Shown here in pieces: positions 10,538 through 22,800 of a stretch of DNA of 64,000 nt (its first letter is position 1; each line of letters opens with the position of its first letter). The DNA is taken from assembly GCA_013350335.1 (NCBI GenBank), contig CM023540.1, positions 2,790,001-2,854,000 on the forward strand. Reading direction: 5' to 3'. The notes beneath the pieces were generated by a model. The model was not told where the DNA came from, did no database searches, and saw only the letters and a program-made list of their open reading frames with translations. The stretch comes from Chimonanthus salicifolius. Taxonomy: Eukaryota; Streptophyta; Magnoliopsida; Laurales; Calycanthaceae. The position numbers and the translations under genes are program-made.

Positions 10538-13500
10538 TGTAACGCCTGCCCTTTTTCCCGAAAATCAGAGTCTAAATTTTTTTTTTTAAATTGACAAAGG
10601 GCGCGGACGTCACGACGGGAGTTAAGTCCGAGCTTCTAAAGCCCGGCCCTTAACTGGCCAACCCTACGTGTACTTGGAACGAAGTCCACGATGAACGGTT
10701 CACACGTATAAGCAAGCTTATGGAATGTTATACTAAATACAGAACGATCATAGATGCTAACCTCCAAATTTTAGATAGCAGGGAATATTACATTCATTTA
10801 ACTAACAATACATCTCAACATCACCGTATCCAAAATAAAACCAGAATATAATAAGTAAGCTAATTTATACAGTCCGACAAGCTAACTATTCAAATATACA
10901 TCTCTTAAAATAAACTTAAATAACGGAAAGAGTCCGCCTCCCCAAGCTCCTAAGCTTGGTTCCCGTCTCGTCCTTCTGCTCCGGCATTTCCTACGTCATC
11001 AGTTAGGGTAGAAGTAGGGCATTAGACCACGCGCCCAGTAGGACTCCGAGTAGGGCTAGCACATGGATTAGTAATAATAGCATGCAGATAACAATATAAT
11101 AAAAACTGGTAGATAATCATATAATGAAATTATGAAGTGCATGCCATGCCATGGGTGTCTGTGTTATGAATCCCACCCATCATCCCTATCATCATGATGT
11201 CATATCCCCCTTGACGGCAAGACCTCGTCAAGGTATCCCCATGCCTATTCTCGGTCGCCCCGACGGAGCATGGACTCCGTTTATAGCCTATCAGGCTATC
11301 CCCATGTCTGTTCTCGGTCGCCCCGACGGAGCATGGACTCCGGTTCCTTTATTTTCCCGCCCATGCCATGCATGAGATGTAATGCATTATGCTATGTAAT
11401 AAATTTGGGTCATAGCCTGTACATATAACTCATAGCATTAACATATAACTCATAGTCTAGCCATATGCCATAAAATACATACAAATCATAATTTCATAGA
11501 CCATCATATAACCAATCATATAATTACTAAAAAATAAACCAATAAACCATTTACATAGCACCTAATCCATGGCTTACAAATAGGTAGGAATCCTACCGAA
11601 TACCGACTCGTGTCCTTTCTCATTTTCGTCCGACAATCCGGCTACCGACACGCGTACCGCTTGTGATGTCCAGTACCTTATTACACATTAATAATTAGTC
11701 CATGTTTTTAACTATTTTCATGCCCATACGAATAATCGGTCACTATTTAGGTCTTGTGGGTCCCATTTAATAGATTATACATTTTAAGTACATGAGTCTA
11801 AAATCAGCCTCCTAGGCTTTATTTAACCCTACATAATGCTACTACTTAAAATCCCTTAACCCATGATCATCTCCCATGGAGTTCTTAATTTTGGCCATTA
11901 TTCACAATTTTGCCACTACTCCTTCACATAATCATTTTTATTTCTCCATTCTTAGACCCATGATAGATCCAAAATCTTGGATCCATCAATGATTCATCAA
12001 CATGTCACAAGATCACTAAAAGTCCACCATCTAATTAGCCAAATCCTTATTAATTTAAACACACATATAGTCCCATAGTTAACCCATCACTTGTCTCATA
12101 AAATTGGATCATGGGTTCAAAATACCCCATTCCTCAAATCTTCCCATGGGGTTTACTTCATGCACTTAACTACAATGTGTCCATTACCCACTCATTCCCT
12201 TTGGAGGCCATAAACATCATTCACCCTCCAATTTAACCCACCAAAAGGCTCACAATTGGGCCATGGGTTCGGCCATACACCATGGCCGAACCCATGGTGT
12301 CCTTTTCCCATTCTTTTTCTTTGACCTACTTATACATTTGAACCCATCATAAGCCCTTCCATGAAGGGGCTTAACTTATACATTTACATCACCATCCTTA
12401 CTCACATTTAAATCCATTTACAACCATCATCAAACCATCATAACACCATCATTTTCCCCATTTTTGTACTCATTTAAAACTACCATTACACCACCATAGG
12501 GTTCGGCCATTCACCATGGCCGAACCCATGTTTCTTGACCCAATATTCCTTTATGCCATTTTAGACCATAAAACAATTATACTCATCCATGTATTCCATC
12601 ATAAAAACCTCTTCAAAAACTACTTACATTTAATCATTTACAACCCTACAAATCATATTCATTCTCCATAGTTTTAAACCTTAAAACCCTACTTAATTCA
12701 TCAACCCTTTTTCCATGGGGTTCGGCCATACTACATGGCCGAATCCTATGGTCCATCAATTCATTTAAAACCCACACTTCTATGCTTAATTAACACCCAA
12801 TTATACAATGCACTTAGTCCATTTAATTCTTTCCTTCCCCTAACCCTAATTTACCTATTTAGGGTTTTGTCCACTTGCCATTCTTCAAATTGATGTATAT
12901 AAGATCCATGGCATAAAATTATTTGGCCACATTAAATTTAACAAAAATGAATCCCAAGTCTTAAACCCTAAAAATCCAAAACTCTTGTTTAAGAAATACT
13001 CACAATCCGTCGTCTCCTTCGACTTCCGCCACTCCCGTCGACTTCCTTAGTCTCCTTTCTCCTTCCTCTTGATCTTTGATCGGCCAAGATGCTTGATCAA
13101 TGGTGAAACCCTCCAAACTTGGGTTTGGCCATAGTAGGGTTTGATTTGAGAGAGAGATGGGAGAGGATGGAGATGAGAAAAGAAGATGGTAGACCTTGAT
13201 GTGGTGGCTTATCCTTGCACTTCCCTCTCTTTTCTTCTCTTCTTCTTCCAAGTTTTCTTCTTCTTTCTCTTGGTTTTTCTTCTTCTTCCTTCCTTGGATG
13301 TGGGACGATCTTGAGAGGGAGGAAAAGAGAGAGATAACGTGAGAAAGGGGGTTGGAGAATGAAATGGGAGTTATCTCATTTGGTGAATTAATTCCAACAT
13401 TAGCTACTCCCACCTACCACACATAGATATTTTCCATGCTTTATGCCAAGCCCAGCGTTTTTTTTCTTTTTTTTGTATCTTGAAATGGGTGGTTTTGGTC

Positions 13501-14091
13501 TCCCATCTTTGACCACCTTTTTTTTTATTAACTTAATTAATTAATTAAATTGGATCATTAGGTTAAGTTAATTAATTTCCACTTTTTCTTAATTCCATTT
13601 ACTTAAATCACCTTCATACATCCACCCATGGTTGACCAATTCAACCATGGTGGTCGGCCCCACCAAACGTTGGGTCCACACGCCACCTCACTTGGTGAGG
13701 TGGAGGTGGGTCCCATTGGACCATGTCACCTTGGTCAACTTTAAATTAACTTAGATAATTTAGACCCATTCAATTCATTCTAATTGGATCACCATTGGGC
13801 CCATGGCCCAATTACATTTTCCTCTTACCCATTTACCTTAGGGCTTACATCAACTTAATCCATTGGGTCCCAAATGGGTATTAGGCCCAATTTGACCATC
13901 CTTGGCCCGCCCAATTGACCACCATTGACCCTTTAAGTAAACTTAAATCCAATCCATAATCCATTGGCCCTGGTTGGGCCTTTGTCCACATTTTGAGCCA
14001 GTTACCATCTATTCCATCCAATTTCCAATTTCCACCATAAAAAATAAATAATAACACATATATATTACTTTACAAATTCCGGGCCATTACA
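10538..14091 (-). repeat. 5' LTR of the Ty3/gypsy element (3554 bp)
   Basis: Partner of 2623-6262, with the same TGTAACGCC...CCATTACA ends, three hairpin motifs (12265-12292, 12499-12528, 12717-12746) and two 63-bp units (11232-11350). The candidate donor GTGAGT is at 13003-12998. The candidate acceptor AG has become AA (C to T at 11003 on the plus strand), so splicing at that site would be lost in this copy. Confidence 0.92.
11232..11350. repeat. 63-bp tandem repeat, 2 copies
   Basis: Units start at 11232 and 11295 and are the same unit as 3321-3500, with one fewer copy. Confidence 0.9.
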
Positions 14092-14096
14092 ACCTC
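14092..14096. repeat. Target-site duplication, right (ACCTC)
   Basis: Pairs with GCCTC at 2618-2622, one mismatch. The ORF1 sequence of EPRV copy A resumes immediately after it. Confidence 0.75.
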
Positions 14097-14327
14097 CTCG
14101 TTCTGTTAGGAGAGAAGAATTATTGCGTGATCTCAGATGTCATGGAAATCAGCTTAGACGATTAGAAAATGTTATCTGACAAATAGACGAAAAATATAGC
14201 TGCAGGAAGATATCTTGTTATCCGCATACATACTATTAGGAGATCTATGTTAGTATCCTTGTGTATACGTGTAAGAGAATATTGTAACCTTTTGAATGAA
14301 GAATTAGAATTATTATCTCAGGTTTAA
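14097..14327 (+). pseudogene. EPRV copy A: ORF1 (78-codon basic protein), broken
   Basis: Continuation of the frame cut at 2622. Compared with the open copies at 34291-34527 and 30374-30138, it has an in-frame TGA near 14178, one extra A in a run near 14190 and several substitutions. The 246 bases up to the MP start hold the ORF1-MP spacer, with no other gene. Confidence 0.85.
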
Positions 14328-14573
14328 ATCGTTGTCAAGACCTTTAATAGTAAGATGAATTAAATCTATTATCTAGGATCTGAAATTTTTTAACCTAGTT
14401 GATTTATCCAATTCTCTTTAGAGCGTTTATTTTCCTTCTTATTCTCCACTTTTGTGCCTCGTTTATTTTTCAAAAAGTGTGGTCACATTGTAAGTCCCAC
14501 TTCTGTCCGTGATCAGGCATTAAGGGCTGTAAATCGTTGACAGAACTTTTTGTGCTTTTAACGAGCCACTCAA

Positions 14574-15755
14574 ATGGAAAATTTTAAAGGAAAAACAAAA
14601 CTTTTTAAGAATTAGTTTAAGTCATTTCAGCATCCTTCTAATAGGTCTACTTCATCTTCCTCATCTTACCAATCTTCTTTGTCCAGCTTTCCTCATCCCA
14701 GTATAGCTAAAGAAAATCCAGAAAAAATAAAAATTCTGAAGAAAAGGTGTATGAAAACTTTGACCAAGCCATATCCAATTGGAAGATGCTAGCCTTGCCT
14801 GTAACAGAAATATATAGTAATGGCACATTTGAAGAACAGAATGATTATCACATTAAAACCGTTGAGAAAACTTTTCCCTCTCTAGAGGAAAACAAATAAT
14901 CAAAATCCTTGAAAGAAGAATTATTGAACAAATCAGGACCAAATACAACTACCTACACATAGGATTAATTCAGGTAGGAATCAAACCACTATTTCGATTA
15001 GGATTAAATGTTTTTGTATGTGCTTATGTGCGGATCAGAGACATGACGAGTTTGATGACTCTCTGTATGCCATGGTTGAATCAAGTTTCTGTCATGGACC
15101 TGTTTATTTTAATTGTTACCCAAACATCACAGTTGATGCTCATGATGACGATGTCCTTGATTGTGCAACCATTGGATTCCAAAGTAAAGGATTAAAGATG
15201 AGTCCAAGAAGTAAACCTTTTGCTATAGTCTATCGGATATTCTATAGATCCATGATCTCAATCTTCCCCATGATAGCCTATAGAGATAAGGTTGATAAGG
15301 AGAAAACCACAGTCCTCTTGGAAACAAACTTTAATAATAATGTGTTTATCCCAAAAGTTATCAGCTGGGAAGAAGTTGTTCTCCCCAGAAATTGTCAAAT
15401 AGAGGACGTCACCCCAAGAGTAAATGAAATAACAGATGATTTACAAAGCATAGTCAAATTACCAAATGGCAATGTTGAAGTCAATTTTAGGAGAAAAATG
15501 GAAAAAGCTAGGAGAAGTTTTGCCAGCTACACGGAAGGAAGAAAAAGTTTTAAACTTGAAGAAGTTGATGATGATAAAAAAAGTAGTGAGAAAGAAGAAA
15601 TGGATCAAAAGGTTTTTAGAAATAAAGAAAGTGGAATTGAACACCCCGTGTATAAAATAACTTCATCAGAAAGGACCTACAACCCAAGTGAGAATGATTT
15701 CCTCCATGGAGTCATAAGAATGGTTAATATCCAAAAGCGAGAGGAAATCGTATAA
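14574..15755 (+). pseudogene. EPRV copy A: movement protein (30K superfamily), broken
   Basis: The start ATG (14574) is in the same context as in copies C and E. A stop lies about 12 codons in, a base is missing near 14730 and a deletion near 15027 shifts frame; the region 15018-15755 is then open for 245 codons. Recognisable 30K-type segments include HGPVYFNC and FIPKVISWEEVV followed by an acidic/basic tail. The family moves virus through plasmodesmata. A final frameshift at about 15750 separates it from the capsid region. Confidence 0.88.
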
Positions 15756-16638
15756 AAAAATTGAAATTGACAAATCATGCCTGCGAGAAAATCTGAAAAA
15801 TCACCCTCTAAGAGATTGGTTTTTCAAAACCTTTAGTTTAGAAGAAAAAGAGAAAATGAGAGGGTTATGGTATTACCAAATGGAAGAAGAAGAAAGAAAT
15901 ATACCTTTCTTTGATTGGTTTATGGAATATTTTAAGAAAGGGAAAGATAAAAAAGAAGAAACCCAAAGCCCAAAACAAATAATAGTTATAGGAAAAACGT
16001 CTAGGACATGGAAAGACGTTGAAGGAAAAGAGATTCAAAGATCTCACCCACCATGGAAGAAACTTGATATTTCTGCCTCAAAAGAAACCAAGAATTTTGC
16101 TATGCCTATCAAAAATGGATCCATATTTGAATCAAAAATCGAAATAAATGGTATTGACACAGCAATGAGCCTTGGAGATATAATTGAACAAAATAATTAC
16201 GCTAATCTATCCTTATTAACCATTGGAGAACAAATGGAAAGGATAGAAAGAACAATTAGAACAAAACAAGAATTAAATAAAGGGAAAGAAGAAAGTTCAG
16301 AAGACATCCCTGCAAATGCGATGTATATTCCTAGAAAATTGCCATCAGGAATTATTTTGCAAGAAGGACCGTTTAAAAGGACAGATGAAATGCAAAAGGA
16401 ATTAACTACTAGAATGGAAAGTCTCAATGTTGGGGGAAAAGGATTTAGCATCCTCAGAGTCTCTACGTCAGAAAACTTGCTAATAAACCGCTTAAAGAAA
16501 TGGAATACCCAAGCAGAACTGCCTACAACAAAGAATTATTATTCCATACCAGCTCCTGTAGATCTACAACTTGAAGAAGCCCCATATACGTATACTCAGG
16601 ACCTATCATAGTCGGGAAATTCCTTATATGAATGGAAT
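15756..16638 (+). pseudogene. EPRV copy A: N-terminal capsid region, cut by solo LTR
   Basis: The frame 15856-16611 encodes segments such as NIPFFDWFMEYFKKG and VIGKTSRTWKDVEG that are shared by all five copies. It ends in a TAG at 16609-16611, just before the LTR insertion at 16644. It directly continues the MP region and leads to the capsid part with the zinc knuckle, so its role as capsid or MP-CP linker is inferred from position. Confidence 0.8.
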
Positions 16639-16643
16639 TTAGA
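16639..16643. repeat. Target-site duplication, left (TTAGA)
   Basis: TTAGA before the LTR is repeated exactly at 19887-19891; uninterrupted copies have it once at this codon position. Confidence 0.95.
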
Positions 16644-17133
16644 TGTAACACCCCGGATTTTTCAGTTATTAATTTATATGAAAATTATCTATTTTAATTG
16701 TGAATTTTAAATATGGATTGCTTGGGCCGTGTATGTGAGGTTGACATGGAAAGATTATTGGAAGATTGCATGCGCATAAAAGGACTAAAAATGGGATAAT
16801 TTTACTTGGCCGAATTATAGATATTAAATCCATGTTTATGCGCATGAGTGATATGCATATCTATGTAATATGCTAGAATATCTTGTTAAGATATCTAAGA
16901 TTTGCATATCCAAGAATTGTGTAAAATTAAATAAAGAAGATATCTAAGAATAAAAATAAAGATTTCATGGCCGTGTATAGGGTTATGCGCATGGATTGGA
17001 GTGTCTTAAAAAGGGGTCTTGCCTTGATTAAAATCGGCACTAAGGAAATTGCTAGAGGGGGCGCATGACACCTTCTAACTTAGGACACAAAGGGGCGCAT
17101 GGCACCTTCCAAATTAGGATTAAGAGGAGGTTT

Positions 17134-17140
17134 TATAAAA
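17134..17140 (+). promoter_or_regulatory. Candidate LTR TATA box
   Basis: TATAAAA stands about 490 bp into the LTR, 210 bp ahead of the candidate splice donor. The corresponding position in the LTR at 39322 has TATAAGG (39950-39956). Confidence 0.5.
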
Positions 17141-18788
17141 GCAACACAAGTAAGGGGTGCACGGCAATAGGCATACACACACATAGCCGAATTTCCTCTC
17201 TCTTCCCTCTAGTCTCATTCACAGCATTCATACACAAGAGAAGGAAAGAGCAGCCAGCCGAGTGAAAGACCTAGGAGGAGAGAAGGCTAAGGAAGAAAAA
17301 GACTGGAAGAACAAGAACAAGCGAAGGAAAGCCGGAGGAGTCACGGAAACGGTAAGTAGTTTCGATAATTTTGTTTAATGAAATAAGGAACCATAGGGTT
17401 CGGCCAAGGTGTATGGCCGAACCCCATGGAAGAGGATAGGGAGATGAATGTATGAATTTTAATGGAAAGACTTGTTTTAATTCATGGGTTTTGAGGATTG
17501 AAAACCATGGAGGAACATTGGGTTTGTTTAATGGGTTTTGAAGGATGAATACTATGGAAAGAACATTGATTTTTAAATGGAAGTTTGAAGGAAAAGTTGA
17601 ATCATAGGGTTCGGCCATGTTGTATGACCGAACCCCATGTGAAAGGTCATTTATGATTTATTTTAAATGGATGTATGGTTGATGGTTTTAGATCCATGGA
17701 AAGACAAATTAATGGATGAATGGGAATGTATGATTTCTAAAGAAATTAAAGAACCATAGGGTTCGGCCATGGTGTATGGCCGAACCCCATGGAGTTGGAT
17801 TGGTATATCTTTAATGTATCTTAATTGATTAAAATAGAAGGAGGAGATTAAATTGGGAAACTTTCTAAATATGGAAGGTGGAGGTTATTTTAGAAAGGAT
17901 CTAAGAATGAAAGGATGGATTGTCTCTATGGGTGAGGTTCGGCCATGGTATATGGCCGAACCCCACAAGGGTTTATTTTTGGAAAGTGGAGATTAAATTA
18001 GAAAGTTCTATTTATGAACTTTCTAATTATGGACTTTCTAATTTGGAAACTATCTAATTCTGGAAGGATGCATGCTAAATTTGGAAACTATCTAATTATG
18101 GAAGGATGCATGTTAAATTTGGAAACTATCTAATTATGGACATGTTAATTATGGATTTGCTAATAATAGAAGTTGATGAAAATGGAAACTTAGACATCAT
18201 AAGGTTCGGCGATGGTACTTGGCCGAACCCCATGAACCAATTTTGGATTTATTATGTTCATGTGTTAATGAATGGAAGGTTTGAAAATGAAAGACCATGG
18301 GTTCGGCCATGGTGTATGGCCGAACCCCATGGGGAATAATTTATGGTTTTTAATGTTTGAAAGGATTGGATTATGGGTTAAGTTAGCCATGGATGGCAAT
18401 GTTGTAAATATGAGAATAATGGAATGATAGCCATGGATGGCATTTTGGTAATTACGTAGAATTAATGGAACTATGTTTTGGAACTCAAACATAAGTTGAT
18501 GAAATCAATGGCAATCTTGTAAATATGTAAAAATATTGGACATAGGGTTCAGCCATGGTGGATGGCCAAACCCCATGAACTATTGTATGGATTATTTGGA
18601 ACTTAAGCCTTATGAAAATAAGGAAGGTAAATGGCTATGGTAAGAATGGCATTGTTGTAAATATGGTCAAAAATGAAAGACCATGGGTTTGGCTATGGTG
18701 TATGGCCGAACCCCATGGGCATTGGTTTATGGACTTTAAATATTGTAAATCAAGTGGGACTTGGTTTTGATTGATTATTATATTATAA

Positions 18789-18880
18789 GGTAACGGGACC
18801 TCACAAGGTGTTTACGATCGTGAGCGGTTACCTGATGAAAGACGCAAGGACACGTTAGCGGTCTTTGCTAGGATTCCACC
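18789..18880 (+). other. Conserved GC-rich LTR block
   Basis: Near-identical to 1427-1507 and carries the same potential stems (GGTAAC with GTTACC; AAAGAC with GTCTTT). Confidence 0.6.
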
Positions 18881-19103
18881 TCTTTGCAACCATGGGTTTA
18901 TGTTTTGTTTTATCTTATTTTTTATGAAATTATGTTGCAAAGGATATGTTTTAATATTGTGATTTTAAATGCTATGTTTATATGATAAAATAGAATGTGT
19001 TAGATATGTTTCAAAATGTGATTTTTAATGCTATGTGTATATGATAAAATAGCATGTGTTTTCATTGGCATCTTATGCATAGCATGGGGTGAAGGATTTG
19101 TAA

Positions 19104-19250
19104 CCGGAGGGTCCACACTCCGTTGGGGCGTCCGAAAAACCTAGGTGGGGTACTTTGATGTGTTTTTCCATCAGGAAGAAACCAGAGGGTCCACACTTCG
19201 TCGGGGCGTCCGAAAGACCTATGTGGTGGGTACTTTTATGTACATGTGAT
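19104..19250. repeat. 78-bp GC-rich LTR tandem repeat, 2 copies
   Basis: GGAGGG-type starts lie at 19106 and 19184; the unit matches 1723-1855. Confidence 0.85.
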
Positions 19251-19484
19251 GGGTGAGACTCATTTCATTTGTCATCATTGCATGACATCATTTTATATGG
19301 TTTTGGACATTATGATATTATATATGTTTTGTACTAACCATGTTTTATCCCTAACTGGAATACCTACTGGGCGCATTGTTCTAACGCCCTACTTCTACCC
19401 TAGTGGATGACACAGGAAATCAGGGGAACGATGAACGCAAGGAGGGCCAGGCATAGGAGCTTGGATGAATTATTTTATATGTTG

Positions 19485-19490
19485 AATAAA
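19485..19490 (+). terminator. Candidate LTR poly(A) signal
   Basis: AATAAA downstream of the candidate acceptor. The equivalent in the first LTR is at 2106-2111, and another AATAAA lies at 19622-19627. Confidence 0.4.
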
Positions 19491-19886
19491 GTTACTTATG
19501 GACATGTATTTGAGTAACTAGTTTCCAGTTTTGTAATAACTTAGATAGTTGGATGATTTATTGGATAATTATGATATTTTAATTATGGATAAGGACTTGA
19601 CGTACTTTGCTATCTGAATGGAATAAAACTTGTTTCTATTATTATTCCGCATGTTATGATTCCGCAGTTATGAAGTTTTTCCGCATATTGATATTGTTAT
19701 GTGTGAACTGTTTTCATGGACTTAGTCCATACACGCATAGGGTTGGCCAGTTAAGGGTCGGACTTTAGAAGTTCGGACTTAGCTCGCGTCGTGATGTCCC
19801 GCTCTCCATCACTCTACTCTATTATATAAAAAAAAATAGACTCTGATTTATGGGAAGAAGCGAGTGAAAATGGGCGGGGCGTTACA

Positions 19887-19891
19887 TTAGA
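19887..19891. repeat. Target-site duplication, right (TTAGA)
   Basis: Exact match to 16639-16643; the EPRV frame resumes here. Confidence 0.95.
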
Positions 19892-21080
19892 TGGATTAAT
19901 CGAATATCAAATAATCCAAATGGTCCATAGTATGCCGATATATTCTAATGCTTGTGAAGTTAGGGGAAACACTCCAAGAAACATCTTTCTCATGATAACC
20001 ACCTCTTTCAATGGAATATATACAGAGATAAAATCACAGGAAATTTAGTAGATCCCAATATCAAACCTGAAGCAGGCACTAGTCAAATCCCTGAAAATTA
20101 TGAAACACAATCTGATTGTGTTAGTGTCCTACTTTTACGCATCCTCAATGAATTCACTGGAGGAATTGCTCTAATTAAGGAGAAAAATCGGCAGCAATTA
20201 CATCATCTAAGATGTAGAACCTTAGGAGAATTTCGTTGGTAAAAAGATGTATTTTTTATCATAGGTTTGCCAACTGAATGATTGTAATTCTGATATTTGG
20301 AAAGAAAGGTTAATATGTGGATTACCACCCTTGTTTGCTGAAAAGGTGCGTAACTCCTTGAGAGAAGAAATGCATGGTACCATTAATTACAGCATGCTGA
20401 CATTCGGAGGAATTATACAAAGGATTAATAAGGTCGGCATTGTGCTCTGCACTGACTTAAAGATCAGTAAACAAGCTGAAAAAATGAGAAAATATGCTGG
20501 AAACAGAGAATTAGGAGATTTCTGCTTCCAATTTGGTTTGGACCAAACACCAGAATCAAAAAGAAAACCTTCGCGTTCTAGATTTATCCCCGAAAAAAGA
20601 AATAAAATGATGAGGAAATACAAATATAGCAGATCCAAGAGTCAATTCTCAAAGAAAAATTATGATACTCCTTAATTCAAAAGAAAATCCAAAAAATATC
20701 CTAAAAGAGAAAACCCAACTGGAAAAATACCTACTTGCTATACTTGTGGAAAAAAGGGTCATTGTTCAAACAAATGTTTCAAAAAGGAAAAATATCCTAA
20801 GAAGAAACTTAGAAAAATTACTAAAGAGGATGATGAAGAAATTTCTGATAGAGAAGACTCTCAATTAAATTCCCAAGAAGAACATGGGTCTAGCTCATCA
20901 ACTGATGAATCCAGTGTTGAAGAAAATGTTCCTCATCTTCAACTCATTAAACAATTTCAAGCATGTACATGTAATTCTGATGATGATGGTACTGAAGGAG
21001 AATGGTCATTACCCTCTAATGAGGATCTTAGTATACATATTTGTGTCCTAACTGCCCCTCAAAAATTACTCCTTGAAATG
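19892..21080 (+). pseudogene. EPRV copy A: C-terminal capsid region with CCHC knuckle, broken
   Basis: Continues the capsid region after the solo LTR. About 100 bp present in copies C and E are missing near 20023. The longest open part (20331-20675) includes the DFCFQFGLDQTPESK segment, and a stop follows at 20673-20675. The zinc knuckle CYTCGKKGHCSNKC lies at 20736-20777, followed by a Lys-rich then acidic Ser-rich tail. Nucleic-acid packaging is the family role of the knuckle. Confidence 0.88.
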
Positions 21081-21960
21081 GTTGATAATATCCCTGATCC
21101 AGAGAAAAAAGTTCAATTTTTAAATCAAATTTCAAATTTGGGAGGGGAAGAAGAAGGAGAGAGTTCGCAAACAAAAAATGATGAATCTCCATATTACCCA
21201 AAACGGACAAAAGAAACATTTCATACACCAACTTATTCCTTAATTGACCTTATGAATAGGGCTGAAAAATTCATACTATAAACAAACCATTAACTCTTGG
21301 AGATCTACAAAGAGAATTAAATGACCAAAAAAGTTAAGATTAGAATTAACCAAGAGGGAAAATGAGCTTGATGAAAGAGTCACCTTACTAGAAAATGATG
21401 GTGCTTTTGGAGAATACAATGAAGAAAAATTTGTCCAAAGAATTAAAGGAGAAATTAGCAGAGTCTCTGCTAGAGTGATCCCTACTAAATGCATCTATCA
21501 ACAGTGGAGAGTCCAGGTGAAAATAAAAATAAAAAAAATTTAGAAAATTGTTAATGCCGTTATTGACACTGGAGCAGATTTAAATGTCAGTAGATTGGGA
21601 ATCGTCCCTATTGAATTTACAAGTGAGTCAAAACAATTTGCATCTGCTGCCAATGGAACAAGTATTTCCATAGAAAGAAAAAATTCAAATGTTCATGTTT
21701 GCTTCCAAGGAGTCTGCGTTACTTCACCCTTTATAATTTCAGAAGATATTGTTAATGATGTACTTCTTGGATCCCCGTTTATCCTTTTAATCCAGCCTTT
21801 TTCAGTAAACACTAAGGGAATCTCTACAAATATCAAAGGCATAAATGTAAATCTTGATTTCATAGATGATCCCTGTGAAACAAAAATCCAAAAGATAAAC
21901 CAAGTCATAGCCACCAAAGAGAATTATGTAAATGGACTAAAAAGTGAAATAAAAATTGCA
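21081..21960 (+). pseudogene. EPRV copy A: linker and aspartic protease, broken
   Basis: A coiled-coil-prone linker is followed by the retropepsin motif DTGAD (21565-21579) and, in the frame 21595-22179, the second conserved segment DVLLGSPF. A TAG at 21541-21543 lies about seven codons before the DTGAD motif, and a shift near 21335 breaks the linker. The family enzyme cleaves the viral polyprotein. Confidence 0.88.
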
Positions 21961-22800
21961 CAAATTACAAAAATTTTGGAGAGAAAAGAGTTTAAAGAAA
22001 AAATAGAAAATCTCACAAAGCAATTTGAAGATGAATGTTGGTCTGAATTACCCGCTGCATTCTGGAATAAAAAGAGGCATATTGTAAGTCTACCATACAT
22101 TAAAGGATTTGATAAAAAGGATATTCCTACAAAAGCTCGTCCATCCCAAATGGATGTAAAACATTTAAAACTTTGTTAAGAAGAAATAAGTGATTTATTA
22201 AAAAAGGGTTTGATCAGAAAAAACAAATCCCCTTGGAGTTGTACGGCATTTTATGTTGAAAAAGCCGCTGAGATTGAAAGAGGAGTTCCCAGATTGGTTA
22301 TCAATTATAAACCTTTAAACAAAGTATTGCAATCTATTAGGTATCCCCGGCCTAATACGTAAGACTTGCTTAACAGGCTAGACAATGCCAAAATATTTTC
22401 AAAATTCGACTTAAAATCAGGATTTTGGCAAATTCAGATAAAAGAAAAAGATAGATATAAAACTACATTTGCAGTCCCCATGGGACATTATGAATGGAAT
22501 ATTATGCCCTTTGGATTAAAAAATGCCCAATCTGAATTTCAAAATACCATGAATAATATTTTTTCATCCTACACCCAGTTTACCATTGTTTACATTGATG
22601 ACATTCTTATCTTTTCAGAATCAGTGGATCAACATTGGAAACATTTGAATATATTTAAAAGAATTACAAAAGAAAATGGTCTAGTCTTGTCCAAAAGGAA
22701 AATGATTCCAACAGAAAATCAGATTCTTAAGATTTGAAATAGAAGACAGAAAAATTACTCCTACCAACAGAGTAATTCAATTTGCTGATAAGTTCCTAGA
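21961..22800 (+). pseudogene. EPRV copy A: reverse transcriptase, broken
   Basis: RT fingers/palm segments include RLVINYKPLNK and FDLKSGFWQIQIKE, and the catalytic box YIDD is at 22591-22602. Stops include TAA at about 22177 and 22361, and a short deletion after KRKM (about 22703) shifts frame. Copies C and D carry the same domain. The enzyme copies pregenomic RNA to DNA in this family. Confidence 0.92.

Larger units (their letters stand above)
2623..14091 (-). mobile_element. Complete but internally deleted Ty3/gypsy chromovirus-type element
   Basis: An 11.47-kb element read on the minus strand: 5' LTR 10538-14091, primer site near 10524-10536, a zinc-knuckle ORF (9730-9278), a gag/protease remnant (8985-8469), a noncoding module, integrase (about 7655-6622), a chromodomain-like tail (6613-6326), polypurine tract and 3' LTR 2623-6262. 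Reverse transcriptase and RNase H are absent. LTRs of about 3.6 kb outweigh the 4.3-kb interior. It sits in ORF1 of EPRV copy A with a 5-bp duplication. Family placement rests on domain order with a C-terminal chromodomain-like segment. Confidence 0.9.
17352..19403 (+). other. Candidate intron inside LTR (2052 bp)
   Basis: The donor GTAAGT (17352-17357) follows a GA-rich exon-like stretch. The acceptor CTACCCTAG ends at 19403, with CTAAC at 19381-19385 as branch-point candidate. All eight hairpins and both tandem arrays fall inside. AATAAA follows 82 bases after the acceptor. Inferred from conservation, not shown. Confidence 0.55.
16644..19886 (+). mobile_element. Solo LTR (3243 bp) inserted in EPRV copy A
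   Basis: TGTAACACC...GGGGCGTTACA, flanked by an exact 5-bp duplication, with no internal retrotransposon sequence. It contains eight hairpin motifs (17398, 17608, 17760, 17936, 18203, 18300, 18546, 18676), the 38-bp repeat, the conserved GC block (18789-18880) and a 78-bp tandem pair. A TATA box, exon-like purine stretch, splice-like sites and an AATAAA (19485-19490) suggest a complete transcription unit. No protein-coding gene is visible. Confidence 0.95.

Noticed and set aside
15018..15755. Possibility that an intact, functional virus is present
   Set aside because: Every copy has several stops, frameshifts, deletions or LTR insertions in essential regions; the longest open frames are partial.
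16644..19886. Possibility that the LTRs are captured host genes with introns
   Set aside because: No coding exon is visible on either side of the candidate splice sites and the ends are standard TG...CA with 5-bp duplications; noncoding transcription remains possible.
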